DNA of 64,000 bases from Sphingobacterium puteale (GTDB lineage: Bacteria; Bacteroidota; Bacteroidia; Sphingobacteriales; Sphingobacteriaceae), in assembly GCF_003627955.1 (NCBI RefSeq), contig NZ_RBWS01000019.1, positions 1-64,000 of the forward strand, in the 5' to 3' direction. Below the pieces are notes generated by a model. It was given only the letters and a program-made list of their open reading frames with translations, was not told the DNA's origin and did not search any database. Positions 1 to 8,926 of this stretch are shown here, piece by piece (positions within the stretch are counted from its first letter, which is position 1; each line of letters opens with the position of its first letter). The translations under genes were made by a program, and so were the position numbers.

Positions 1-345
1 CCTCCGCGTGATACGATGAGCTATGTGGCAAATCAGGATTTCAAAGAAGCCAAGATGTGGACCCGAAAAATCCGGATTTATAGAAACATGCCTTTGTGGG
101 CCTTTGTAGATGAAATGAGCCGCTGGGAAGGGTTTACGATTAAAAGATGGGAATGTATTCCAAAGGACAAGCACATTTCGGCAGCGATCTGTTATCAGAG
201 CGGCAAGGAAGAAGTATACAGTGCTATCCGCCAGGCAGGTGTGCTGCTGCATGAAGAGAAAGGGATGATCAGCTTCTGTCCTGAGGATAAACGTGATAGG
301 GTTGCAATGCGATTATTAGTTGAAAAAGATAGAAAATTAAAATAA
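1..345 (+). CDS. FecR-like anti-sigma factor, C-terminal part (5' end outside window)
   Basis: The frame is open from the first base of the window, so the ATG at 16 is probably internal and the gene is cut by the edge. The visible 114 residues resemble the C-terminal domain of Bacteroidota FecR proteins: a tryptophan-led segment (W near the start), 'MPLWAFVDEMSRWEGF', which matches the usual 'pL..v...lsRWY.v' pattern, and a final repeat with 'AIRQAGVLL' followed by a hydrophobic strand. FecR proteins sit in the inner membrane, hold an ECF sigma factor and signal with a TonB-dependent receptor. The SusC gene downstream fits that role. The assignment rests on pattern only, because the sigma-binding and transmembrane parts lie outside the window. 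Confidence 0.6.
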   Translation, partial: PPRDTMSYVANQDFKEAKMWTRKIRIYRNMPLWAFVDEMSRWEGFTIKRWECIPKDKHISAAICYQSGKEEVYSAIRQAGVLLHEEKGMISFCPEDKRDRVAMRLLVEKDRKLK

Positions 346-934
346 GAAATGGATTATTGTGGGATTGGGTAGTCTAGCTTCGGCTGATAGAGCCCTTTGA
401 TGGGGATAAATTAAGACCAAGTTATTAACAAGTTCGCCCTTTAAGCGGTTCGAGTGTACAGTAAGTCCGCCTTGCGTCCACTTTCTAAGGTGCTTTCAAT
501 GTACCTGTATGTTTTTTACAAGTCGGGAAGAGGGCGAACTTGGGGCGAACTTGTCCATAAGTTATTTACAAGAAAGCCTCTTAAAAATTGCAAGATTTAC
601 AATTGTCCTTACTTGAATACATAATTTACTGTGGTACCTTTTAGTATGTTGATGAACTAATTATTGTAAGGTCATGTTACGATTTTTTGTATTTTTAAAG
701 AAAATAATAAACTCATTTATAGTGTTTTAATTGTTTTTTTTACAAAGTTTCATCTTTAAAACTATGCATGCATTGCAAAAGATAAAAAATGTTATAAATT
801 TGCCTTTAACATTTTTTAACAGAATAAAATTTTGTTAAAAATACATTACTAACTAACAACTTATTTAAGCGGTAAATGGCCCGTGCTATCCGGCTTGCTA
901 AGATTATAAACACATTTTTATAAACATAAATTAT
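346..934. other. Intergenic region with clustered short repeats and SusC promoter
   Basis: 589 bp without a convincing gene. At 427-440 'aacaagttcgccct' is answered by two adjacent inverted copies, 'agggcgaacttg' (531-542) and 'gggcgaacttgt' (543-554). A near-identical direct repeat, 'aagttattaacaag' (419-432) and 'aagttatttacaag' (559-572), flanks the whole block. The AT-rich 3' half carries the promoter at 772-802. The repeats could be an operator cluster or a transcript structure ending the upstream unit. Confidence 0.5.
772..802 (+). promoter_or_regulatory. Bacteroidota-type promoter of first SusC gene
   Basis: A -33-like 'attg' at 772-775 and a -7 box 'TAAATTTG' at 795-802 (consensus TAnnTTTG) are separated by 19 bp. 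They lie within a block that is almost repeated upstream of the second SusC gene, including 'tatgcatgcattgcaaa' before and 'tttaacattttttaac' after the -7 box. The expected transcript start is about 125 bp before the ATG. Confidence 0.6.
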
Positions 935-3900
935 ATGAAACAGACATTACTCAGCTTTTTTGTGGGTAGTATGATCTTGACTTCTGTTGCGTTTGCGCAA
1001 GAAAAGAAAGTCAGTGGTCGTGTTACAGGTGCCGATGGCAAACCATTGGTCGGAGTAACTATTGCCGTACAAGGATCAAATGTAGCGACTTCCACAGATG
1101 CGAACGGAAACTATACACTGACGGTACCAACCGGTAAAGTCATTGTTTTTCGCTCTGTAGGTTTTGCAGATAAAACATTGATCGTAAAAGAAGGCCAAAC
1201 ATCTTTTAACATGGTGTTGGACAATAAAGATAATGCATTAGAAGAGGTTGTAGTAACTGCATTGGGAATTTCTAAAAGTTCTCGAGGCATCGGTTACTCC
1301 ACATCTAAAGTAAGTGGGGATGACTTGGTGAAGTCTGGTGAAGCGAATATTATTCAGGGGCTAGCGGCAAAAGCCTCTGGTGTCCAGATTACTTCATCAG
1401 CAGGTACCCCTGGAGCTTCTTCAAAAATAGTTTTACGCGGAGCGGCGTCATTCACGGGAGATAACCAACCACTTATCGTCGTGGATGGGGTTCCTATTGA
1501 CAATGGCTTGAACAATACAAAGGCCGGTGATGATCCCTATAACCAAAGTCTTTCGGGAGTACAGGTTGCGAATAGGGCACTGGATATCAATCCAGATGAT
1601 ATCGAAACGGTAACCATATTAAAAGGCCCTGCGGCGGCAGCCCTATATGGTCAGGCAGCAGGTAATGGTGCCGTTATTTATACCACAAAAAAAGGTAAAC
1701 TGGGTTCTGGTCTTGGTATTACTTTCTCCTCGAGCTACGAAATGCAAAAGGTCAATAAATTGCCTGAATTTCAAAAGAAATATGGACAGGGAAGTGGTGG
1801 AACCTATACCGACCGTACAGCGGATAGCTGGGGGGAGAATTTGATTGCGGCGGGAAAACCTATTTATAACAATGTGGAAGATTTTTTCAAAAACGGAAAC
1901 GTTTTCAATAATAATTTAGCAATTACTTCAGGTGGTGAAAAAACCACAATGCGCTTCTCTGTAGGATCGACAAATAATACGGGTATCATACCTCACACAA
2001 GCTATAATCGTTATACTTCCAGATTAAACGCTGAATCTAAATTAAATGATCGAATTACTGTAGGTGGAAATTTTAGCTTCACAACAGCCAATACACGCGC
2101 TGCACAAAACGGTAGTAATATTGCAGGGGTCATGCTCGCTCTCTTGCGCTCCCCTGTAGATTTTAATTTGAAAGATTATAAAGATGAGTTGGGTGTACAG
2201 AAAACATATTTTGCGAGTTACGATAATCCCTATTTTTCTACCGAACGTAACCCCTATAAAGAAGAGAATAATCGTTTTCTTGGAAATGTTTATGCGGACA
2301 TTAAATTAAATGATGTTTTTTCTGTCTCATGGAAAACTGGATTAGACAGTTATGCAACGAATGGCAACCAGATTTATACAATTGGTTCTAATGGTGATGA
2401 TGATTCAGCTGGATGGGGTGAAATCAAGCGAACAAATGTTAATTATCGCAATATCTATACCGATCTATTGTTGAAATTTAATAAGAAGATTTCAGAGGAT
2501 TTCTCAGTATCAGGTTTGTTAGGTGGAAACTTTAACTATGTTCAAAGTATCGCTAATTTCGCAAGAGGGAAAAACTTACTTATTCCAGATTATTACAATT
2601 TAAATAATGCTAGAACCCTTTATGCCAGTAATTCTGAAGAATACAGAAATAGCAAAGCGATTTTTCTAGATGCTACTTTTGATTATAGAAACATTTTATT
2701 TTTGACGTTGACAGGTCGGAATGAATGGTCTACCACCTTTGGCCGGAATGCAAAAGGATTCTTTTACCCGAAAGCTGATATCTCTTATGTTTTCTCAGAT
2801 TTATTTAAAGATTCTGAGATTGTCAACTTTGGTAAGGTTCGTTTAGCCTACTCAAATGTGGGTATATCGCCTAAACCCTATTCTGACAGAACGTATTTTA
2901 CATCGCCGCTTATTGCTGATGGTATGACAAATGGTTATTCCTTTCCATATCAAGGACAATTAGGTTTCGCTATTTCAAATGAATTTATCGCAGAAAATTT
3001 GAAACCCGAAAGAAATGTCGGTTATGAGGCAGGTTTGGAAATGAAATTCCTGAATAATCGTCTCGGCTTTGATTTTACTTATTATCAACAACGGGCGTCT
3101 AATCTTTTGATTTCTATGCCCGTAGATCCGACAAGCGGATTTGCATACTACTATAATAATTTTGGTAAAATGAAAAATAGTGGTATCGAACTGACTTTAA
3201 ACGGCCATGTTGTTAAATCTGAAAATTTTAACTGGAATGCTACTTTAAACTGGTCCAAAAATTCCAATGAGGTAACAGAGTTAGCTCCTGGAGTAGATAA
3301 GCTGTCTATTGGTGATGCTTTTTCTTCACCGCAATCTTTTGCAATCGTAGGACAGCCATTTGGTGTGATCTATGCGCAAAAATTTCAACGAAATGCACAG
3401 GGGCAGGTATTAATAGATCCCAATAGTGGCCTTCCTATGTATGAATCTGATTTGGGTAACGTTGGAAGTACTATACCGAAATGGTTAATGAATATTAACA
3501 ATGAGTTTTCTTATAAAAATTGGTCATTCTCATTCCTATGGGATTTTAGAAAAGGTGGAAAATTATGGGGTGGCACAAACGCTGTATTGATTAATCGAGG
3601 TAAGGCGGCTATAACTGAAGATCGTGAACGAAAATACGTGATAGATGGAGTCTACGGTAGCGGTTCAAACGAGGGACAGAAAAATACAACGGAACTAACA
3701 GCATTTAATTATTTTAAAAATTACTTAGGAAATTCATCTTCGGAAGTATCCATTCAAGATGGTACATGGGCAAGATTGCGCTCGATTGATCTTAATTATC
3801 GCTTTAATAAAGTTTCCAAAGCAATCCAGTATATACAAGTGGGGGTCAATCTCAGAAATCCGATCTTAATTACAAAATATAAAGGGATTGATCCCGAAAC

Positions 3901-3997
3901 GAGTTTGACCGGTTCCGATCAAAATTTTGCGGGGTATGATTTCTTTAATAACCCGGGAACAAAGTCTTATTCGATTAATTTTAGAGTTGGTTTTTAA
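935..3997 (+). CDS. SusC/RagA-family TonB-dependent outer-membrane receptor
   Basis: A 1020-residue SusC-like transporter that, with its SusD partner, would import an oligosaccharide, peptide or other nutrient across the outer membrane using TonB energy. It shows a signal peptide ending at about residue 21 (AFA-QE), a carboxypeptidase-regulatory-like beta domain at about 24-105, the SusC motif 'EEVVVTALG', a plug with 'IVLRGAASF' and 'QPLIVVDGVPID', an intact 'AVIYTTKKG' strand, then the barrel ending in the aromatic 'INFRVGF'. The SusD-like gene starts 18 bp downstream. The substrate cannot be told because no glycoside hydrolase or peptidase lies nearby. The first 88 residues differ from the second SusC (5776) at only six positions. 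Confidence 0.95.
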   Translation: MKQTLLSFFVGSMILTSVAFAQEKKVSGRVTGADGKPLVGVTIAVQGSNVATSTDANGNYTLTVPTGKVIVFRSVGFADKTLIVKEGQTSFNMVLDNKDNALEEVVVTALGISKSSRGIGYSTSKVSGDDLVKSGEANIIQGLAAKASGVQITSSAGTPGASSKIVLRGAASFTGDNQPLIVVDGVPIDNGLNNTKAGDDPYNQSLSGVQVANRALDINPDDIETVTILKGPAAAALYGQAAGNGAVIYTTKKGKLGSGLGITFSSSYEMQKVNKLPEFQKKYGQGSGGTYTDRTADSWGENLIAAGKPIYNNVEDFFKNGNVFNNNLAITSGGEKTTMRFSVGSTNNTGIIPHTSYNRYTSRLNAESKLNDRITVGGNFSFTTANTRAAQNGSNIAGVMLALLRSPVDFNLKDYKDELGVQKTYFASYDNPYFSTERNPYKEENNRFLGNVYADIKLNDVFSVSWKTGLDSYATNGNQIYTIGSNGDDDSAGWGEIKRTNVNYRNIYTDLLLKFNKKISEDFSVSGLLGGNFNYVQSIANFARGKNLLIPDYYNLNNARTLYASNSEEYRNSKAIFLDATFDYRNILFLTLTGRNEWSTTFGRNAKGFFYPKADISYVFSDLFKDSEIVNFGKVRLAYSNVGISPKPYSDRTYFTSPLIADGMTNGYSFPYQGQLGFAISNEFIAENLKPERNVGYEAGLEMKFLNNRLGFDFTYYQQRASNLLISMPVDPTSGFAYYYNNFGKMKNSGIELTLNGHVVKSENFNWNATLNWSKNSNEVTELAPGVDKLSIGDAFSSPQSFAIVGQPFGVIYAQKFQRNAQGQVLIDPNSGLPMYESDLGNVGSTIPKWLMNINNEFSYKNWSFSFLWDFRKGGKLWGGTNAVLINRGKAAITEDRERKYVIDGVYGSGSNEGQKNTTELTAFNYFKNYLGNSSSEVSIQDGTWARLRSIDLNYRFNKVSKAIQYIQVGVNLRNPILITKYKGIDPETSLTGSDQNFAGYDFFNNPGTKSYSINFRVGF

Positions 3998-4015
3998 TTA
4001 AACAATATTCATAAC

Positions 4016-5383
4016 ATGAAAAATAAAGTGAAATTATTATATGCCTTATGTTTTACAGCTATTGTTGGTTGTAAGACAGGTGACGATTTATATATAAGTC
4101 CCAATAATCCTTTAGAAGGAAACTTACCTTCGTTGTTAACCGCTTCAGAGGTAAATACATTTCAGAATGTGGAAGGAGATTTGTCCAGGATGAGCAGCAT
4201 TATGGTGCAGCATTCGGCAGGCTTAAATGCGCAATATGCTGATGTTCAGAATTATCGGATCACTCAAGGCGACTTTGATAATGTTTGGATCGGATTATAC
4301 GCGAATACCATGTACAATCTGAAATTGATGATTGACAAAGCAAATATTGCTGAAACAAAAAGTCCACATTATAGTGGAATGGGCAAGGTTTTAATGGCGC
4401 TTAACCTTAGTTTTGCTACAGACCTTTGGGGCGATGTACCTTATTCAGAAGCTTTTCAATGGACAAGTGGTAACAAAACCCCGAAATTGGATACACAACA
4501 GGATATTTACAAAGCGATTGATAATCTTTTAGGGGAGGCAATTGCAGATCTTAGCGTATCCAAAGATAAAAACTATTATTTGCCTGAAAATGAAGATTTA
4601 ATATTTAAAGGAGATAACGCAAAATGGATTAAAGCTGCTTATACGTTGAGAGCACGTTTTCTTAACCGTACTTCCAGCAAGGTTTCAGGGACAGAAACTA
4701 AAGTATTGGAGTATCTAGCGAAAGGAATTTCTTCTAACGCGGAAAATATGTTAGCACCACATGACCAAAACAGTCAAAATCAATGGGGAGCTTTCGAGGA
4801 TTCAAGAGGAGGGTATTTAGGTTCAAATAAGTTATTTGTGGATCGCTTGGTTGCAAAAAAGGATCCGAGATTAACTTATTTCTTGTCTCCAAATTCTGAA
4901 GATAAATTTATCGGTGGTAATATAATGGATGAAAATATTAATCCGGATATCAGTATTATTGGATCTTTTTTTGCTGGAGATCACAATTTTCCAATTGTTA
5001 CCTACTATGAAGCTAAATTTATAGAGGCCGAAGTAAAACAACGGCAGGGAGGAAATGCGGCTACACTATTAAATGAGGCCATTAAGGCGAACGTAGCTTA
5101 TGTGACAGATGGAGCAGAATCTGCTGATGCCGTCGCAAATTATACAACCGCTACTAAGACAGATATCTTAACGGAGAAATGGGTTGCCCTCTATAATCAG
5201 GGAATTGAACCATATAATGATTATAGACGAACTGGAATTCCAGCATTAACACCAAGACCACAAAGTGTTGGAGCAACATTGTCAATTATTCCAAAGCGTT
5301 ATCCGTTTCCACAAACAACTACACTATATAATCCAAATGCGAAAAACATTCCGATGGATGTTGCGGTTTGGTGGGGGATGTAA
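4016..5383 (+). CDS. SusD/RagB-like surface lipoprotein
   Basis: A 455-residue lipoprotein with lipobox 'IVGC', the cysteine near residue 19. It starts 18 bp after SusC and is presumably its surface-exposed substrate-binding lid. The opening ('YISPNNPLEGNLPSLLTASE') and the helical repeats ('LNLSFATDLWGDVPYSEAF', 'TEKWVALYNQGIEPYNDYRRTG') are typical of the SusD-like_2 branch rather than classical SusD. The protein ends 'MDVAVWWG', also common in that branch. The unit is closed by a strong terminator 33 bp downstream. Confidence 0.93.
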   Translation: MKNKVKLLYALCFTAIVGCKTGDDLYISPNNPLEGNLPSLLTASEVNTFQNVEGDLSRMSSIMVQHSAGLNAQYADVQNYRITQGDFDNVWIGLYANTMYNLKLMIDKANIAETKSPHYSGMGKVLMALNLSFATDLWGDVPYSEAFQWTSGNKTPKLDTQQDIYKAIDNLLGEAIADLSVSKDKNYYLPENEDLIFKGDNAKWIKAAYTLRARFLNRTSSKVSGTETKVLEYLAKGISSNAENMLAPHDQNSQNQWGAFEDSRGGYLGSNKLFVDRLVAKKDPRLTYFLSPNSEDKFIGGNIMDENINPDISIIGSFFAGDHNFPIVTYYEAKFIEAEVKQRQGGNAATLLNEAIKANVAYVTDGAESADAVANYTTATKTDILTEKWVALYNQGIEPYNDYRRTGIPALTPRPQSVGATLSIIPKRYPFPQTTTLYNPNAKNIPMDVAVWWGM

Positions 5384-5415
5384 GAGTTAGAATTATTACC
5401 TCTATAAAAGCTCTT

Positions 5416-5448
5416 AAGGGCTGTATCAAAAAATGATACAGCCCTTTT
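5416..5448 (+). terminator. Rho-independent terminator after first SusC/SusD pair
   Basis: A perfect 13-bp stem, 'aagggctgtatca' (5416-5428) with 'tgatacagccctt' (5434-5446), and a five-A loop, followed by 'tttta'. It separates the first SusC/SusD transcript from the second promoter. Confidence 0.9.
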
Positions 5449-5598
5449 ATATTTGTGCTTTATTATATTTCAATGAATTGAGTATATTTTCTTTACAATT
5501 ATTTTCTTTTTTAAAGAATTTTAAAGAAAATAATTTGCTGATTATTAGATGTTTGTTATTTTTTCTTTAGCTTAATGTTATCACAAAATTATGCATGC

Positions 5599-5629
5599 AT
5601 TGCAAATGTTAAAAAAAGTTATAATTTTG
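5599..5629 (+). promoter_or_regulatory. Bacteroidota-type promoter of second SusC gene, paralogous to 772-802
   Basis: 'attg' at 5599-5602 and 'TAATTTTG' at 5622-5629 are spaced 19 bp apart, exactly as in the first promoter. The surrounding 'tatgcatgcattgcaaa' and 'tttaacattttttaac' are also shared. The shared blocks include the self-complementary 'tgcatgca', a possible binding site for a common regulator. Confidence 0.6.
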
Positions 5630-5775
5630 TATTTAACATTTTTTAACAAGCGGGCTCCGCCACTTGGGGAAGATGGCAACTAACTAGCATATATGAATTA
5701 TGGAAAGTTTTAATAAATACTAGCCAGATTATTTTATAAAAAAATAAACATACTTATTTAAATAAACGTAAACAT

Positions 5776-8700
5776 ATGAAACACAAATTACTCAGTTTTT
5801 TCGTGGGTAGTATGATCCTAACTTCTGTCGCGTTTGCTCAGGAGAAGAAAGTAAGTGGTCGTGTTACTGGAGCTGATGGTAAACCATTAGCGGGTGTGAC
5901 GATTGCTGTTCAAGGATCAAATGTAGCTACCCAAACAGATGCGAATGGTAATTATTCATTATCTGTGCCAACAGGAAAAGTCATTGTATTTCGTTCAGTT
6001 GGATTCGCAGACAAAACTTTAATTGTAAAAGAAGGACAGTCTGCTTTTAATGTGACTTTAGACGATTCTAATAGAGAATTGGAAGAGGTTGTGATCACCG
6101 GTTATGGACAACGGCAGATAAAAGATTTGACAGGTTCACAAGGTACTATAAAAGGCGATAAAATTGCAGCAGAACCAACATTAAGTTTTGAACAAGCAAT
6201 GTCTGGAAAAATGGCCGGTGTGCAAATTGGTTCAACAGGAGGTACATTGGGAGATGGAATGTCTGTTAGAATTCGAGGTGTTAATTCAATTTCATCAAGC
6301 TCGCTTCCTTTATATGTAATCGATGGTGTTCCAATGAACGCTGTTGAAAATGTGAATACATTTAATAGCGGTGACGGGACTCGTTTTAATCCAATGGCCT
6401 TAATTAACAGTAATGATATTGAGTCCATAGAAGTTTTAAAAGATGCGGCTGCTGCGGTTCTTTATGGATCTCGAGCTGCTAATGGAGTTTCAAATATTAG
6501 TTTTGAATCCAAGATTACCTCAAGTAGGCCTTCGAAGTTAATAGATCTGTTGGATGGAGATCAGTTTATAGAAATCAGTAATGAAAAGGCAAAAAATGCG
6601 GCACCGCGCTATAAGGGTGTTGTAAACGTTATAGCGAAAGAAAGTGATATTGATGGAGACGGTGTAAATGATCGAACAAATTGGTTAGACGAAGTTTATA
6701 GAACTGGTATTGGCTATGATAATTCTGTCTCGATATCTTCTGGAAATGATAAAGGAAATTTCTATGGGTCTGCTCGATATTTGAATCAAAAAGGCATCAT
6801 TTATAAAAACGAGTTGAAATCAGGTCAAGTTAGGTTAAATGGTGATATTAAACCGACCAAATGGTTGAAGAGTGGGATTTCACTATCGTATTCTAAAACT
6901 GTGAATGATGGGGTTTTAACAGATCGATATATTGCGGGGGCAACCGTTGCAGCATTAAATGCATTTCCAAATGTTGCGATTAGAAACCCAAACAATATCA
7001 TTGGGTACAATCTGAGTGGATCTGGATACTTGGGGTTTGGAAAGAATCTAAATCAAATAAACAATTCAAGTGTCACAGGAGGAAATATAGCGAATCCAAT
7101 TGCTACGTTGGACAAGCAATTAAATCAGAACACTCCAGAGCAGATATTGGCTAATGGTTATATCGAAGTTCAACCGGTCCAGGGTCTACGAGTGACGAGT
7201 AAGTTTGGTATAGATTATTTGAATAACTATGAACATCAATACAGCCACCCTAACATTGGTGGACTTGGAACAGCTTATTTAGGATTAATTCAGGATAATT
7301 TTAGAAATAGAAATCAATGGGTATGGCAAAATTATATCAATTATGATAAGACCTTTTATGAAGATCATCGATTGTCTGTAACATTAGGGACAGAATATCA
7401 GTTTACAAAAGAAAAGCAAGTTTATGCCGGAGCTAGTAATATTAGTGACGAATACTTTACCGATATTATTGACGGAACATTTACAAGCGTCGCTCCTGGT
7501 ACAGATGATGTAATGGGTATGACTGGGGGAACGGTTTTCTCTAATGGTTTAGAGTCTTATTTCTCAAGGGTTGGGTATGGATTCAAAAATAAGTATTTAA
7601 TTGATTTAGCCATACGTGCTGATGCATTTTCAGCATTTGGTAAGAACTCAAAATGGGGATACTTTCCATCTGCATCGTTGGGTTGGGTAGCATCAGAAGA
7701 GGATTTCTTGAAATCAGTTGATTGGATTTCCTATGCAAAATTGAGAGCGAGTTATGGTAAAGTTGGTAATTCTAGGGGGATTGGATCCTATGCTTCAAGA
7801 GATTTATACCAAGGTGGATCCTATGCTAGCTTAAACGGCTACTCTGCTTACCAAGTTGGAACTCCAGATTTAAAATGGGAAACTTCAGAAAAGCTGGATA
7901 TTGGTATTGACTTTAATATAATGAATAATCGATATAATTTTGTAATCGATTATTTTAACAACAATATTTCTGGCCTAATTTTACAAGCAAAACCATTGTA
8001 TACTACAGGGGTACCTTCATCTGAAGTAAGTGAAGCAGGCTCGATATTCATGAATATTGGTTCAATGGTCAATAAAGGGGTCGAGTTCACTTTTAATATG
8101 AAAACCATCGAAAAAGAGAATTTCACTTGGAATACTTCATTTAATTTTACAGCGATTAGCAATAAAGTTAAAGATTTGATCACTGAAGGTGTAGATATTA
8201 TTGAAGGTAATTCTGTTGCAAGCGTTGGTAGGTCTTTAGGTACCTATAAATTAAGACGTTGGGCTGGAGTTGATGAACAGACTGGAAATCCAACTTGGTA
8301 TACAGCTGATGGAGCAGTAAAGATGTATAATCCAGATACTCAGTCTTGGACGCAAGATGGGAAAGCAACAACCGCAATGACAGGGGCTGATGCTGTTTAC
8401 ACAGACAAATCAGGTTTACCTAAGTATTATGGAGGTATCGACAATAATTTTACATATAAGAATTTTGATTTTGGTGTTTCTATGGTTTATACTGGTGGAT
8501 TTTATATCTACAATTCTACCAGAGCTGCATTACTTTCAAATTTCTTTGTAAACAATAGTACGGAAATTTTGGATAGGTGGACTACCCCTGGACAGAAAAC
8601 AGACGTTGCGAGAGTGGTGTTGACTGATAATCAGGCGAACTCTGCCTCTGATAAATTTTTAGAAAAAGGCGACTTTTTGAGGGTAAGAACAATTAGTTTG

Positions 8701-8916
8701 GGTTATAATTTCGGTGGAGCAACTTTATCACGTATCGGAATTAGTAGATTAAGGCTATTCGCTCAGGTTTATAATCCTTTTATTATAACAGGCTATAAGG
8801 GTCAAGATCCAGAAGTTAATTCTAATAGAAATAATTCAAATATTGCTATTGGTGTTGATAGTAGAGCTGTTCCGCAACCAAGAACGTATACATTTGGATT
8901 AAATGTTTCACTTTAA
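5776..8916 (+). CDS. SusC/RagA-family TonB-dependent receptor with altered plug
   Basis: A 1046-residue SusC-like receptor with signal peptide (cut after AFA at about 21), carboxypeptidase-regulatory-like domain (24-105), 'EEVVITGYG', a plug with 'VRIRGVNSI' and 'LPLYVIDGVPM', and a barrel ending 'TYTFGLNVSL'. Oddity: after 'LYGSRAANGV' (about residue 235) the usual strand, of the type 'ilvTTKkGk', is absent and the sequence goes straight to 'SNISFESKITSS', so about 10-15 residues appear to be deleted in frame. The first SusC keeps this strand. The SusD partner follows after 10 bp. Barrel identity to the first SusC is low, so a different substrate is likely. Confidence 0.93.
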   Translation: MKHKLLSFFVGSMILTSVAFAQEKKVSGRVTGADGKPLAGVTIAVQGSNVATQTDANGNYSLSVPTGKVIVFRSVGFADKTLIVKEGQSAFNVTLDDSNRELEEVVITGYGQRQIKDLTGSQGTIKGDKIAAEPTLSFEQAMSGKMAGVQIGSTGGTLGDGMSVRIRGVNSISSSSLPLYVIDGVPMNAVENVNTFNSGDGTRFNPMALINSNDIESIEVLKDAAAAVLYGSRAANGVSNISFESKITSSRPSKLIDLLDGDQFIEISNEKAKNAAPRYKGVVNVIAKESDIDGDGVNDRTNWLDEVYRTGIGYDNSVSISSGNDKGNFYGSARYLNQKGIIYKNELKSGQVRLNGDIKPTKWLKSGISLSYSKTVNDGVLTDRYIAGATVAALNAFPNVAIRNPNNIIGYNLSGSGYLGFGKNLNQINNSSVTGGNIANPIATLDKQLNQNTPEQILANGYIEVQPVQGLRVTSKFGIDYLNNYEHQYSHPNIGGLGTAYLGLIQDNFRNRNQWVWQNYINYDKTFYEDHRLSVTLGTEYQFTKEKQVYAGASNISDEYFTDIIDGTFTSVAPGTDDVMGMTGGTVFSNGLESYFSRVGYGFKNKYLIDLAIRADAFSAFGKNSKWGYFPSASLGWVASEEDFLKSVDWISYAKLRASYGKVGNSRGIGSYASRDLYQGGSYASLNGYSAYQVGTPDLKWETSEKLDIGIDFNIMNNRYNFVIDYFNNNISGLILQAKPLYTTGVPSSEVSEAGSIFMNIGSMVNKGVEFTFNMKTIEKENFTWNTSFNFTAISNKVKDLITEGVDIIEGNSVASVGRSLGTYKLRRWAGVDEQTGNPTWYTADGAVKMYNPDTQSWTQDGKATTAMTGADAVYTDKSGLPKYYGGIDNNFTYKNFDFGVSMVYTGGFYIYNSTRAALLSNFFVNNSTEILDRWTTPGQKTDVARVVLTDNQANSASDKFLEKGDFLRVRTISLGYNFGGATLSRIGISRLRLFAQVYNPFIITGYKGQDPEVNSNRNNSNIAIGVDSRAVPQPRTYTFGLNVSL

Positions 8917-8926
8917 AATCTGAGTT

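Larger units (their letters stand above)
5384..5775. other. Intergenic region between the two SusC/SusD pairs
   Basis: 392 bp holding a terminator (5416-5448), a promoter (5599-5629) and a leader of about 140 bp with short GC-rich inverted segments ('agcgggctccgcc' near 5650). No reading frame in it looks like a gene. Confidence 0.6.
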
